Assembly: GCA_938014215.1 (NCBI GenBank) | Contig: CALLRW010000008.1 | Coordinates: 1 to 64,000 of the forward strand | From: an uncultured Alistipes sp. | Lineage (GTDB): Bacteria > Bacteroidota > Bacteroidia > Bacteroidales > Rikenellaceae | Reading direction: 5' to 3' | DNA length: 64,000 nt | In this document: piece after piece, positions 1 to 7,232 of the stretch | Layout of the letters: each line of letters starts with the position of its first letter | How positions within the stretch are numbered: the stretch's first letter is position 1 | Program-made: the position numbers and the translations under genes | The notes under the pieces: model-generated | What the model was told of the DNA's origin: nothing | Database searches by the model: none | The model's input: only the letters and a program-made list of their open reading frames with translations

Positions 1-417
1 TGCCCGCAAGGGGGTGGAAAACTCCTCCGAAGTCGTCGTTTTTTACCGGGGCCACCGTGGCCCGAGCCGAAATTTAGTCGGCGAAGGATTTTCGAGACAC
101 CTTCGCCAGAAAATAGGGAAGATCCGGCCATTTTGGCGTGGAAAAGTGGCGGTTTATCGCCCGAATCAGACTTCAAAACAGCTCGTTTTCGACCGATTTT
201 CGGCGGTTGAGAATGCAAAATTTCGGACAAATTTCACGAATTTGGACGCGCTTTTGAGGCCTCAATTCATCCAATTGAGAGCCTCTAATCCGACATTTTG
301 CGTCCTAAAAAGCCGTGGAATTTGTCCTCTCCCGGCGTTCGATTTTGCAGAATTTTGGTCATTTAGAATCGGGTTTCGATGCAGTTTCAGTACCAATTTC
401 CCCGCGAAACGGGACGT
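1..417. other. Intergenic, no gene supported
   Basis: This stretch is lower in GC than its neighbours. Open frames cross it but resemble no family and run into the opposite-strand gene at 418. It holds a small inverted repeat (CTCAATT/AATTGAG around 262-280). At 374-384 it holds an 11-base word matching 10 of 11 bases with the mnmE 3' end at 5888-5898, discussed as a weak candidate attachment site. Otherwise I see nothing. Confidence 0.5.
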
Positions 418-894
418 TTATTGCGGGAAACAACGCACCGGTTTACGGCCTAACTCCAGCCCGCAGAGGACGTCGAGCGAACTGGGGCTGCCGTCCGAGC
501 GGAGGGCGTAGACACTCTCCTCGGCCATCGAAGCGATGGTGTAGTTGCGGGTTTGGGCGGTCTGCCAACCGGTCCGGCGGGCGTTGCGGACGGCAAAGAT
601 CAGGATGCGCTGCTCGGCCAGGGCCTCTTCGACGGCGGGAGGGTAGCGGCGGTAGAGGGTACGTCCCAGGGCCCAGATTACCGGGTGGCGGGCTTGCAAC
701 AGAAGTTCAAAGACGGATTTTTCGAGCGGCGACTGGAAACCGCTGATTACGACACGGTCGGTAGCACAACACGCTTCGGCCCAGCTGAGGGCCTGCTCCT
801 CGACGGCCGGTGAGATGACGCGCGAGGCGAAGAAGGCGACCTTTCGGCGGTCGAGCAGGGCGGGGTTTCCGGTGTAATCGTAATCGAAGGCCAT
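418..894 (-). CDS. DprA/Smf-like Rossmann-fold protein (short)
   Basis: The protein is 158 residues from the ATG at 894; an upstream ATG at 918 would add eight residues without family character. The alternation of strands and helices resembles the nucleotide-binding Rossmann domain of DprA/Smf: a hydrophobic strand with FFASR near the N terminus, a VVISGF strand near residue 50, and a VIWALGR segment near residue 75. Full DprA also has SAM and winged-helix domains and is about twice as long, so this is a stand-alone domain version and a role in transformation cannot be assumed. Upstream on the minus strand a CTTTG-containing box lies at 950-960. The assignment is from overall pattern rather than a diagnostic motif. 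Confidence 0.6.
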   Translation of the reverse strand: MAFDYDYTGNPALLDRRKVAFFASRVISPAVEEQALSWAEACCATDRVVISGFQSPLEKSVFELLLQARHPVIWALGRTLYRRYPPAVEEALAEQRILIFAVRNARRTGWQTAQTRNYTIASMAEESVYALRSDGSPSSLDVLCGLELGRKPVRCFPQ

Positions 895-1343
895 AAAAAA
901 CGTGGGAGCCGTATGCACTTATCCCATACTCAGGCCTTCGCTGCCCCTACAAAGAATAAGGATACGGACAACCCACGCGAGCATATATGCACAGATTGCA
1001 CCGTAAGGGGCAACCAGATGTATATGCAACACATGGACGTCCTATTACACCCTCTTCTTTGTAGTTCAAAGTTGCGAAGTTTGAGTATGAAAGAAGATCG
1101 TAATTAAACGTCTGTCAATATGTAAGTCCCGCGGATCGGCACGGAACCATCTACAAAAATAGGAAATTAAATCGGAAAACCACCAACGGCCGCCGATTTT
1201 TGCGGCCATGCGTCTGTCGGGTGGTGTGTATCGTTGTAGTTTATTGCCGCAGGCGGGGTGACCTGCGTTCCGACTGTCGGCAAATTTCGTATCTTTGTCT
1301 TGGATAGGACGCGCCGAATGCCGTCCATAAACCGAAGCAGAGC
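895..1343. other. Intergenic between divergent genes
   Basis: About 450 bases separate the DprA-like gene from the HD-domain gene. A 64-codon plus-strand frame at 913-1107 has no recognisable features and starts inside the promoter region of the minus-strand gene, so I do not call it. The right end carries a TATCTTTG box at 1290-1297 for the HD gene. Nothing else is recognisable. Confidence 0.5.
1290..1297 (+). promoter_or_regulatory. -7 box (TATCTTTG) for HD-domain gene
   Basis: The box matches the Bacteroidetes primary sigma -7 consensus TAnnTTTG and lies 46 bases before the ATG at 1344. No clear TTTG -33 box is seen 19-21 bases upstream. Confidence 0.4.
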
Positions 1344-1979
1344 ATGAGTACCCTGGAACGAGCCATCGAGATTGCCACCGAGGCGCACCGCGGCCAGCGC
1401 GACAAGGCCGGGAACGACTATATTGGCCACCCGCTGCGGGTCATGGCCGCGGGCGAAACTCCCGAAGAGAAGATCGTCGGGGTGCTGCACGATGTGATTG
1501 AGGACAGCGACTGGACGCTGGAGGAGCTGGCGGCCGAGGGGTTTGCGCCCGAAATCATCGAGGCGCTGCGCTGTCTGACGCACGCTGAGGAGGAGCCGTA
1601 CGACCGTTATATTGCCCGCGTAAAGGGCAATCCGCTGGCCGAGGCGGTCAAGCTGAACGACTTGACGGACAACATGGATATTCGTCGCCTGCCGTACCTT
1701 TCGGATAAGGACGTCAAGCGGCTGAAGCGTTATTTGCGGGCCTACAAGCAGCTGTCCGGCGAACCGACCTATTCGGTCTACGCCTGCCGCCAGGAGTATC
1801 CGAACGCCTATCTGCCCTGGACCGAGGCGGAGGATCTGGAGCTGACGCGCCGGTGGTGTGAGGGGGCGACGGAGGAGGAGTTGTCCGCCCATTTCCAGCG
1901 CAAGCCCGGCGCCATCCGTTCGCGCATCGAGAAACTCGACCTGGAGCGGCTCTATGGAAAACGGGGCAAGCGATCCTGA
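1344..1979 (+). CDS. HD-domain (SpoT/MESH-like) protein with C-terminal SANT-like helix domain
   Basis: This 211-residue protein begins with an HD metal-dependent phosphohydrolase domain of the RelA/SpoT hydrolase type. Candidate metal ligands are His14 and His29 (in GHPLRV) and the HD pair His49-Asp50, followed by EDS at 53-55. Single-domain proteins of this kind are often annotated as guanosine polyphosphate hydrolases, but no synthetase domain is present. After about residue 155 the sequence changes to a region with tryptophans and helices (YLPWTEAEDLEL, then GAIRSRIEKLDL) that resembles a SANT/Myb-type DNA-binding helix bundle. The fusion suggests a nucleotide hydrolase tied to nucleic acid; this is inference. 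The alarmone substrate is unproven. Confidence 0.75.
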   Translation: MSTLERAIEIATEAHRGQRDKAGNDYIGHPLRVMAAGETPEEKIVGVLHDVIEDSDWTLEELAAEGFAPEIIEALRCLTHAEEEPYDRYIARVKGNPLAEAVKLNDLTDNMDIRRLPYLSDKDVKRLKRYLRAYKQLSGEPTYSVYACRQEYPNAYLPWTEAEDLELTRRWCEGATEEELSAHFQRKPGAIRSRIEKLDLERLYGKRGKRS

Positions 1980-2040
1980 CCGCACGCCGCAGCCTCGGGT
2001 GCCGTCGGCGAAGTGCGGCGGAACGATAAACTGATTCGCA

Positions 2041-2970
2041 ATGATACTGAGCGTTAGCCGAAGAACCGATATTCCCGCCTTCTATGCGGACTGGTTTTAC
2101 AACCGGATCCGGGAGGGGCAGGTGTGCGTCCGGAATCCGATGAACCGGCATCAGGTCAGCAAAATCCGGCTATCCCCGGATGTGATTGATTGCATCGTCT
2201 TTTGGAGCAAGAATCCGGCGCCGATGCTTCCGCGTCTGGGTGAACTTGCGGACTATATGTACTATTTCCAGTTTACGGTCACTCCATACGACAGGGAGCT
2301 GGAGACGGGGCTCCCGCAGAAGGAGTCTGTGATTGAGACGTTCAGACGGCTGTCCGACCGGATTGGCCCCAAGCGGGTTATCTGGAGGTATGACCCGATT
2401 CTTTTCTCGCAAAGCATGGACATCAGCTATCATCTGCACGGTTTTGAGGCAATCGCCAAACGGTTGGCATCCCATACCCAAACCTGCGTGATCAGTTTTG
2501 TGGATCTGTATCAGAAGACGCGGCGCAATTTAAGGGCGACAACGGCTCGGGAACCAAGCGCGGATGAAATCACCCGATTGGCTGCGGGGCTGGCGGCCAT
2601 CGCATCAAGCTATGGCATCCGGGTTCAGACCTGCGCGGAGCGGATAGACCTGGAGCCGATGGGCATCCGGCATGGCCGGTGCGTCGACCGTGTGTTGATT
2701 GAGGAGTTGCTGGGGCACAGGTTGGAGGCCGCCAAGGACAGGAACCAACGGCCGGAGTGTGGATGTGTGCAGAGTGTGGATATCGGGGCTTATGATACAT
2801 GCAGCCACGGCTGTCTGTATTGCTATGCCAACACCGATACGAAGACGGTGTGTCGGAACCGGGTGTTGCATGACCCGTCGTCGCCGTTGTTGATCGGCCG
2901 TATGGAGGAGGGTGATGTCGTAAAGGAGCGGGTCTTCCGCTCGTTTAAGGTGAGCGATGCGCTTTTTTAG
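2041..2970 (+). CDS. DUF1848 family protein
   Basis: The 309-residue product matches the DUF1848 pattern: an N-terminal SVSRRTDIPAF motif, a PMNRHQVSKI segment, the FWSKNP motif, and a C-terminal cysteine cluster. The cysteines sit at about residues 240, 242, 254, 258, 261 and 271, the core reading CSHGCLYCYAN, which resembles an iron-sulfur site as in radical-SAM proteins, although here it is C-terminal. The central part (FQFTVTPYDRELE, then RVIWRYDPILF) looks like strands of a TIM-type barrel. Function is not established for the family. It starts at the ATG at 2041 and stands alone after the HD-domain gene. Confidence 0.85.
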   Translation: MILSVSRRTDIPAFYADWFYNRIREGQVCVRNPMNRHQVSKIRLSPDVIDCIVFWSKNPAPMLPRLGELADYMYYFQFTVTPYDRELETGLPQKESVIETFRRLSDRIGPKRVIWRYDPILFSQSMDISYHLHGFEAIAKRLASHTQTCVISFVDLYQKTRRNLRATTAREPSADEITRLAAGLAAIASSYGIRVQTCAERIDLEPMGIRHGRCVDRVLIEELLGHRLEAAKDRNQRPECGCVQSVDIGAYDTCSHGCLYCYANTDTKTVCRNRVLHDPSSPLLIGRMEEGDVVKERVFRSFKVSDALF

Positions 2971-3027
2971 GGGTAGATAATCCGGCCGCCCCGATGGGCT
3001 TGGGACCGGTCGGACCGATGCGTGCCG

Positions 3028-3321
3028 TTATCTCGGGCGCCGTTTGCGAAGGACGAACTCGGTCGCCTCGCGATCCTTCTGTTCGGCGGTCCGCACGGGA
3101 TTCTGCAGCAGCCACTGTTCCAACTCCTCGCGCAGGAAGTAGACATTCTTGCCGTGAGGCTTGTAGTGGGGGATGCGGGCGCTGTGGGTAAGTTTGTACA
3201 TGTAGCTCGGTGAGATGCCTGTGAAGTCGCAGGCTTCGGAAAAGTTCAGGACATTCTTCTGTCCGCGCAGCAGTTGTTCGATGCGGTCGAGACGCTCCTC
3301 GACGGTTAGACTCATTTGCAT
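3028..3321 (-). CDS. Excisionase-like helix-turn-helix protein
   Basis: I take the ATG at 3321 (a second ATG lies at 3315), giving 97 residues; the longer upstream frame has no domain character. Residues 25-73 form an HTH_17/MerR-like winged helix: NFSEACDFTGISPSYMYKLTH, then a wing ending VYFLREELEQWLLQ. Small proteins of this kind in Bacteroidetes mobile elements act as excisionases or element regulators. The gene lies 1.2 kb from a tyrosine recombinase on the same strand with one gene between, which fits that role. A basic tail (RKRRPR) ends the protein. No proof that it serves this integrase. Confidence 0.75.
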   Translation of the reverse strand: MQMSLTVEERLDRIEQLLRGQKNVLNFSEACDFTGISPSYMYKLTHSARIPHYKPHGKNVYFLREELEQWLLQNPVRTAEQKDREATEFVLRKRRPR

Positions 3322-3551
3322 AAAAACACAATTTAAAAGGTTTGACAAAGGCGTTGCGCAACGCACGGGTTTGTAATTACAGAGACAAAGAAACGAAGAA
3401 AAAAGGCTGACGACATTGTCTGCCAACGTTTCCGCTTGTTTGGACAATCTTTCCCATCCATTGCCCGCGTACTGACACCCTGCAAACACGACGGCGGAAC
3501 CCCGCAAAGGGAGACATCGACCGTGCTTGTTGGCAGGCATCTACGGGCAGG

Positions 3552-4499
3552 CTATGACTGCGCAGCCTCCAGGGCCCGGATGCAGTCGAGAATCTGTTGC
3601 TCGCGTTTCGCGTCGATGATGTCGGCCATCTGCTTGGCCGCCGAGAGGTCCTTGGCCGTAAGCGGCTTGCCCAGCTTCGAGAGGAAGCAACCCTTGGCTC
3701 CCGCCACGCGCTGCCACTTCGGGGTGATGAACCGCGCGGCGCTCAGCGATTCGAGCAGCAGCGCCAGCAGCTTGTTGTGGGTCGTCTGCAGCGGTTCCGG
3801 AAGCTGGCAGGCGAGCATCAGTTCAACCTCCGGGCGGGTGACGTCGCGCCGGAAGAGGCCGATGCGGTTGATGTGTTCGGTCAGCAGGTCGAGTTGCCGG
3901 TCGGTGAGGCGCGGCGAGAAGTCCTCCGGCGTGGGGTCGAACCCTGTGCGGCTGCGGTTGATGGCGCGGCGCTTCTCGGCCTGCGCCTGCAGGGCGGTTT
4001 CGTGTTCCCGGGCCTGCTCCAACTCCTCCTGCCGTTGCCGCGTGAAGCCGGCAATCTCCGCAACGGCGCTCTGCACCTCGTCGAGCCGGGCGTTGAGGTC
4101 GTCCCGTACGGGGGCAGGGTAGCGGTTGTAGAGGTACGCGAAGGTCTGGTCGATGCGCCGCTGTTCGTCGCGCGTGAAGTTGCCGTAGGCCAGCCGGCGT
4201 TCGTAGTCGCGGTGCTGCTCGTCGAGGTAGCGACGGGCCTCCGCACCGGTGAGTCCGCGGCACTCGATCTCGCTCTCCAGGTAGTGGAGCGTGAAGCGGG
4301 GATCCTTGAAAAGGACGACGCAGAAGGTGAGCCCGCTGAAGAGGACGACCAGCGCATAAAAGATCGACGCCGGCACCATCCATAACCAGCCCAGCAACCG
4401 GCTCCGACGCGCGAGCCGCATACGTACGCTCACGATCCATGCACGGACCCGGCTGTTTGCTCGACGGTGCGAGTAGCGGATGTATTCGATGCGGTTCAT
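3552..4499 (-). CDS. Membrane protein of unknown function, integrase neighbour
   Basis: Not recognised. The ATG at 4499 gives 315 residues. The N terminus is strongly basic (many Arg in residues 1-35), followed by one hydrophobic segment at about residues 38-64 that is probably a membrane anchor with the basic end in the cytoplasm. Residues 90-190 are rich in Arg, Glu and Gln and look helical or coiled coil. The C-terminal 100 residues are mixed and may be globular. It lies 55 bases after the integrase gene on the same strand and may be co-transcribed with it. I see no relaxase, replication or toxin motif. Confidence 0.7.
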   Translation of the reverse strand: MNRIEYIRYSHRRANSRVRAWIVSVRMRLARRSRLLGWLWMVPASIFYALVVLFSGLTFCVVLFKDPRFTLHYLESEIECRGLTGAEARRYLDEQHRDYERRLAYGNFTRDEQRRIDQTFAYLYNRYPAPVRDDLNARLDEVQSAVAEIAGFTRQRQEELEQAREHETALQAQAEKRRAINRSRTGFDPTPEDFSPRLTDRQLDLLTEHINRIGLFRRDVTRPEVELMLACQLPEPLQTTHNKLLALLLESLSAARFITPKWQRVAGAKGCFLSKLGKPLTAKDLSAAKQMADIIDAKREQQILDCIRALEAAQS

Positions 4500-4554
4500 G
4501 GGCGGTCGGTTGCGGTGCGAGGGTGGAGGCTGATGCACCGTCTTCCAAAGATAA

Positions 4555-5679
4555 TCATAATTCCGGAATCCGGTTCACCGCTTCGCGTTTCTTCTCGTCC
4601 ATAATCTGCGCATAGACCTGCGTGGTCTTCAGCTCGCGGTGGCCGAGGAGCTTCGAGAGGGTGTAGATCTCGGTGCCGAGTGAGAGTTGGAGCACGGCGA
4701 AGGTGTGGCGCCCGCAATGGAAGGTGATGTGCTTCGTGATGCCCGCCTTCATGCACCATTCGCGCAGCGCGAGGTTGTGCCAGGCGGAGTATTTCAGCCC
4801 CGAGAAGACCCGCTCGTCGGCCCTGCCGCGCGGCCCCATGTAGCGCACGGCCTGCTCGGCGATGTCGAGGTACTCCAGACCGCGGGTCTTCTTCTGGCGG
4901 AAGACCACGCGCGTGCCGCCGTCGAACTCCTGCACCTCGCCCCACGTCAGCTTGTTGATGTCGCTCCAGCGCATGCCCGTCAGACACGAGAAGATGAAGG
5001 CGTCCTTCAGGACCGGGTAGGAGCAGTCGGTCTTGACCAGCCGCTGCAGCTCCTCGACCGTAAGGTATTCGCGGTGGACATCCTCCGTCCGTGTGGCTTT
5101 GACCCCCATGGCGGGCGAGTGGGTGACGATCCCCTCCTCGACGGCCCGGTTCAGCGCCGCCTTGAACTTCAGGAAGTAGCTGTTCTGGCTGTTGGCCGAA
5201 AGGGCGGTGCCGCTCTTCGTGCGGGCCCGCTTGGCGAGGTAGTTGCGGAACCCCTCGACAAATCTCCGGTCGACCCGTTCGAAGGTGGTCTGCGTGCCCG
5301 CGTAGGCGATCAAGTGTTTCAGCATGCTGTCCCAGTTGCCCCAGTTGCCGGGCGAATCCTTGCGCTGCTCGATCATCCCGCGGATAAACTCGACCAGGTT
5401 GGTGCGGATCTTGAACTGTCCGGCGAACCCGTACTGTTCGTTCTGCTCGTCGAGCAGTCGTTTAGCCTTGACCTTCTCGGCCATCTCCAGGTTGATCTTG
5501 TTGTGGTCGCGCTCGGCTTTGTTGCGGGGCGTGGTGTAAAGGAAGTATTCGAGGGTCTCGAATCTGCGGCGGTGTTTGATCCGCCCCTCCTCATCGCGCG
5601 TGTAGCCATAGTAGTACTCCAGCACCAGCGAGGTGCGTCCCGTCGAGCGCTGCGGTTTCTGATGAAGTTTGATTTCCAT
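4555..5679 (-). CDS. Tyrosine recombinase / integrase
   Basis: The 374-residue protein has the three parts of a Bacteroidetes element integrase. Residues 1-90 form an arm-type DNA-binding domain, 90-190 a SAM-like core-binding domain, and 205-374 the catalytic domain. The catalytic residues are all visible: Arg237 (GMRWSD), Lys263/264, His321 and Arg324 (HCGRH), His347 (LLGHRE) and the nucleophile Tyr356 (TTQVYAQ). It catalyses strand exchange between attachment sites. The gene is transcribed away from mnmE, and its upstream region holds the repeated TTTACAC words expected of arm sites. It appears intact. Confidence 0.93.
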   Translation of the reverse strand: MEIKLHQKPQRSTGRTSLVLEYYYGYTRDEEGRIKHRRRFETLEYFLYTTPRNKAERDHNKINLEMAEKVKAKRLLDEQNEQYGFAGQFKIRTNLVEFIRGMIEQRKDSPGNWGNWDSMLKHLIAYAGTQTTFERVDRRFVEGFRNYLAKRARTKSGTALSANSQNSYFLKFKAALNRAVEEGIVTHSPAMGVKATRTEDVHREYLTVEELQRLVKTDCSYPVLKDAFIFSCLTGMRWSDINKLTWGEVQEFDGGTRVVFRQKKTRGLEYLDIAEQAVRYMGPRGRADERVFSGLKYSAWHNLALREWCMKAGITKHITFHCGRHTFAVLQLSLGTEIYTLSKLLGHRELKTTQVYAQIMDEKKREAVNRIPEL

Positions 5680-5702
5680 GGTGTCGAGGTTTTGGTTCAG
5701 GG

Positions 5703-5710
5703 CAAAGATA
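5703..5710 (-). promoter_or_regulatory. -7 box (TATCTTTG) for integrase
   Basis: On the minus strand TATCTTTG lies 24 bases before the integrase ATG at 5679. Where the -33 box should be, the sequence is filled by the TTTACAC repeats, so protein binding there would probably compete with RNA polymerase (inference). Confidence 0.5.
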
Positions 5711-5720
5711 GGAAAATATT

Positions 5721-5785
5721 TTTACACTTTTTTACACCTCGACGTTTTCAAGGTGTAAATGGAGTGTAAAATTTACACCTCGACG
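5721..5785. repeat. Cluster of five TTTACAC words (candidate integrase arm sites)
   Basis: TTTACAC occurs at 5721-5727, 5731-5737 and 5772-5778, and its complement GTGTAAA at 5753-5759 and 5764-5770. Two copies extend to the 14-base direct repeat TTTACACCTCGACG (5731-5744 and 5772-5785), 41 bases apart, about four helical turns. TTTACACCT at 5731 and AGGTGTAAA at 5751 form a 9-base inverted repeat with an 11-base spacer. The layout is typical of arm-type binding sites or an operator beside an integrase. Confidence 0.7.
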
Positions 5786-5882
5786 GCAAAAACGAACTCT
5801 AGAAAATCGCTCGATTTCTTGTTGTAATTCGTTGATTTATTGGTGATTATTCTACGTTTTGCTCGATTTTTCTTCGGTCGAG

Positions 5883-7232
5883 TTACTTTCCGATGCAGAA
5901 CTTTGAAAAGATATTTGCCAGAACTTCGTCCGGAGCGATCGCTCCGCGTCCCGTGATCTCTCCCAGATGGCCGATCACCGGCCGGATCTCCTCGCTCAGC
6001 AGGTCGGCCGGAAGCCCTTCGTCCATCCCCGCCAGCGCCCGATCCAACGACTTGCGGGCGGCCGTCAGCGCCTCGTAATGGCGGCTGTTCGAGACGACCG
6101 GATCCCCGTGGTACAACCCCTCGGTATCCACCGCATTCCGCAGTGCCCCGCACAACTCGTCGATCCCTTCGCCCCGTTTGGCCGAGATCCCGATCGCCCC
6201 CTCCGGCAGGCGGAACCCCTCCGGCGCCGCATCCATCTTGTTGACCACCGTCAGCACCCGCTGTTCGGGACGTACCTCGATCTCCGGCATCGCTTCGTTC
6301 AGGCGCTGCGCATCGACTAAGCGGATCACCACCTGTGCCCGCCGGATGCTCTCCATCGTCCGTTCGATGCCCATTTGTTCAAGCCGGTCGCCCGTCGTGC
6401 GTATGCCGGCCGTATCCAGAAAGCGGAACAGCACGCCGCCGATATTGGCCCGCTCCTCGATCACGTCGCGCGTCGTGCCGGCAATCTCCGAGACCATCGC
6501 CCGCTCCTCGTTGAGCAGTCGGTTGAGCAGCGTCGACTTCCCGACATTCGGCGCTCCGACGATCGCTACGGCAACCCCCTCCTTGATGGCATTGCCCAGC
6601 GCAAAGGAGCTCCGCAGACGGTCGATCTCCCGCCCGATCAGCTCCATCGTTTCACGCAGCGCCCGCCGGTCGGCAAACTCCACGTCCTCCTCCGAAAAGT
6701 CCAGTTCGAGTTCCAGCAGCGAGGTGAGATTCAGCAGTTTGTCGCGCAGCCCTTCGAGTTCGTCGGAGTATCCGCCGCGCATCTGGTTCGTGGCCATGGC
6801 GTGGGCGGCGCGCGTCGACGAGGCGATCAGATCGGCCACCGCCTCGGCCTGCGACAGATCGAGTTTGCCGGCCAGATAGGCCCGGATCGTGAATTCGCCG
6901 GGCTGTGCCATGCGGCCGCCCGCCTCGATCAGCAGCCGCAGCACCTCCGAGACGATGTACGACGAACCGTGGCACGAGATCTCGATCGCATCTTCACCCG
7001 TGTAGGAGTGCGGCGCGCGGAAAACCGTGGCCAGGACATCGTCCACCACCCGTTCTCCGTCCAGAATCCGGCCGTAATGCACCGTGTTTCCCGCGGCTGC
7101 GGCCAGCGGTCGGCTGCCGTGGAAGATCCGGTCACAGATCTCCAGCGCCTCCCGTCCGCTCACACGGACGATGGCGATGGCACCCCCCTGGGCCGTAGCC
7201 GGGGCGACGATCGTATCGTGGTCGGCGATCAT
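5883..7232 (-). CDS. mnmE: tRNA modification GTPase MnmE
   Basis: MnmE works with MnmG to place the carboxymethylaminomethyl group on U34 of certain tRNAs. The 449-residue protein has the N-terminal tetrahydrofolate-binding domain (residues 1-120), a helical domain, and an inserted G domain with G1 GAPNVGKS (226-233), G3 DTAG (273-276) and G4 NKMD (331-334). It ends with the family's C-terminal FCIGK, whose Cys446 is the functional cysteine. The start overlaps the stop of the lytic transglycosylase gene by four bases (ATGA), so it is the last gene of the par operon. Its 3' end lies about 100 bases from the repeats upstream of the integrase. Confidence 0.97.
   Translation of the reverse strand: MIADHDTIVAPATAQGGAIAIVRVSGREALEICDRIFHGSRPLAAAAGNTVHYGRILDGERVVDDVLATVFRAPHSYTGEDAIEISCHGSSYIVSEVLRLLIEAGGRMAQPGEFTIRAYLAGKLDLSQAEAVADLIASSTRAAHAMATNQMRGGYSDELEGLRDKLLNLTSLLELELDFSEEDVEFADRRALRETMELIGREIDRLRSSFALGNAIKEGVAVAIVGAPNVGKSTLLNRLLNEERAMVSEIAGTTRDVIEERANIGGVLFRFLDTAGIRTTGDRLEQMGIERTMESIRRAQVVIRLVDAQRLNEAMPEIEVRPEQRVLTVVNKMDAAPEGFRLPEGAIGISAKRGEGIDELCGALRNAVDTEGLYHGDPVVSNSRHYEALTAARKSLDRALAGMDEGLPADLLSEEIRPVIGHLGEITGRGAIAPDEVLANIFSKFCIGK

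Noticed and set aside
3322..3540. N-terminal extension of the HTH protein
   Set aside because: The added residues have no HTH character and cover the likely promoter.
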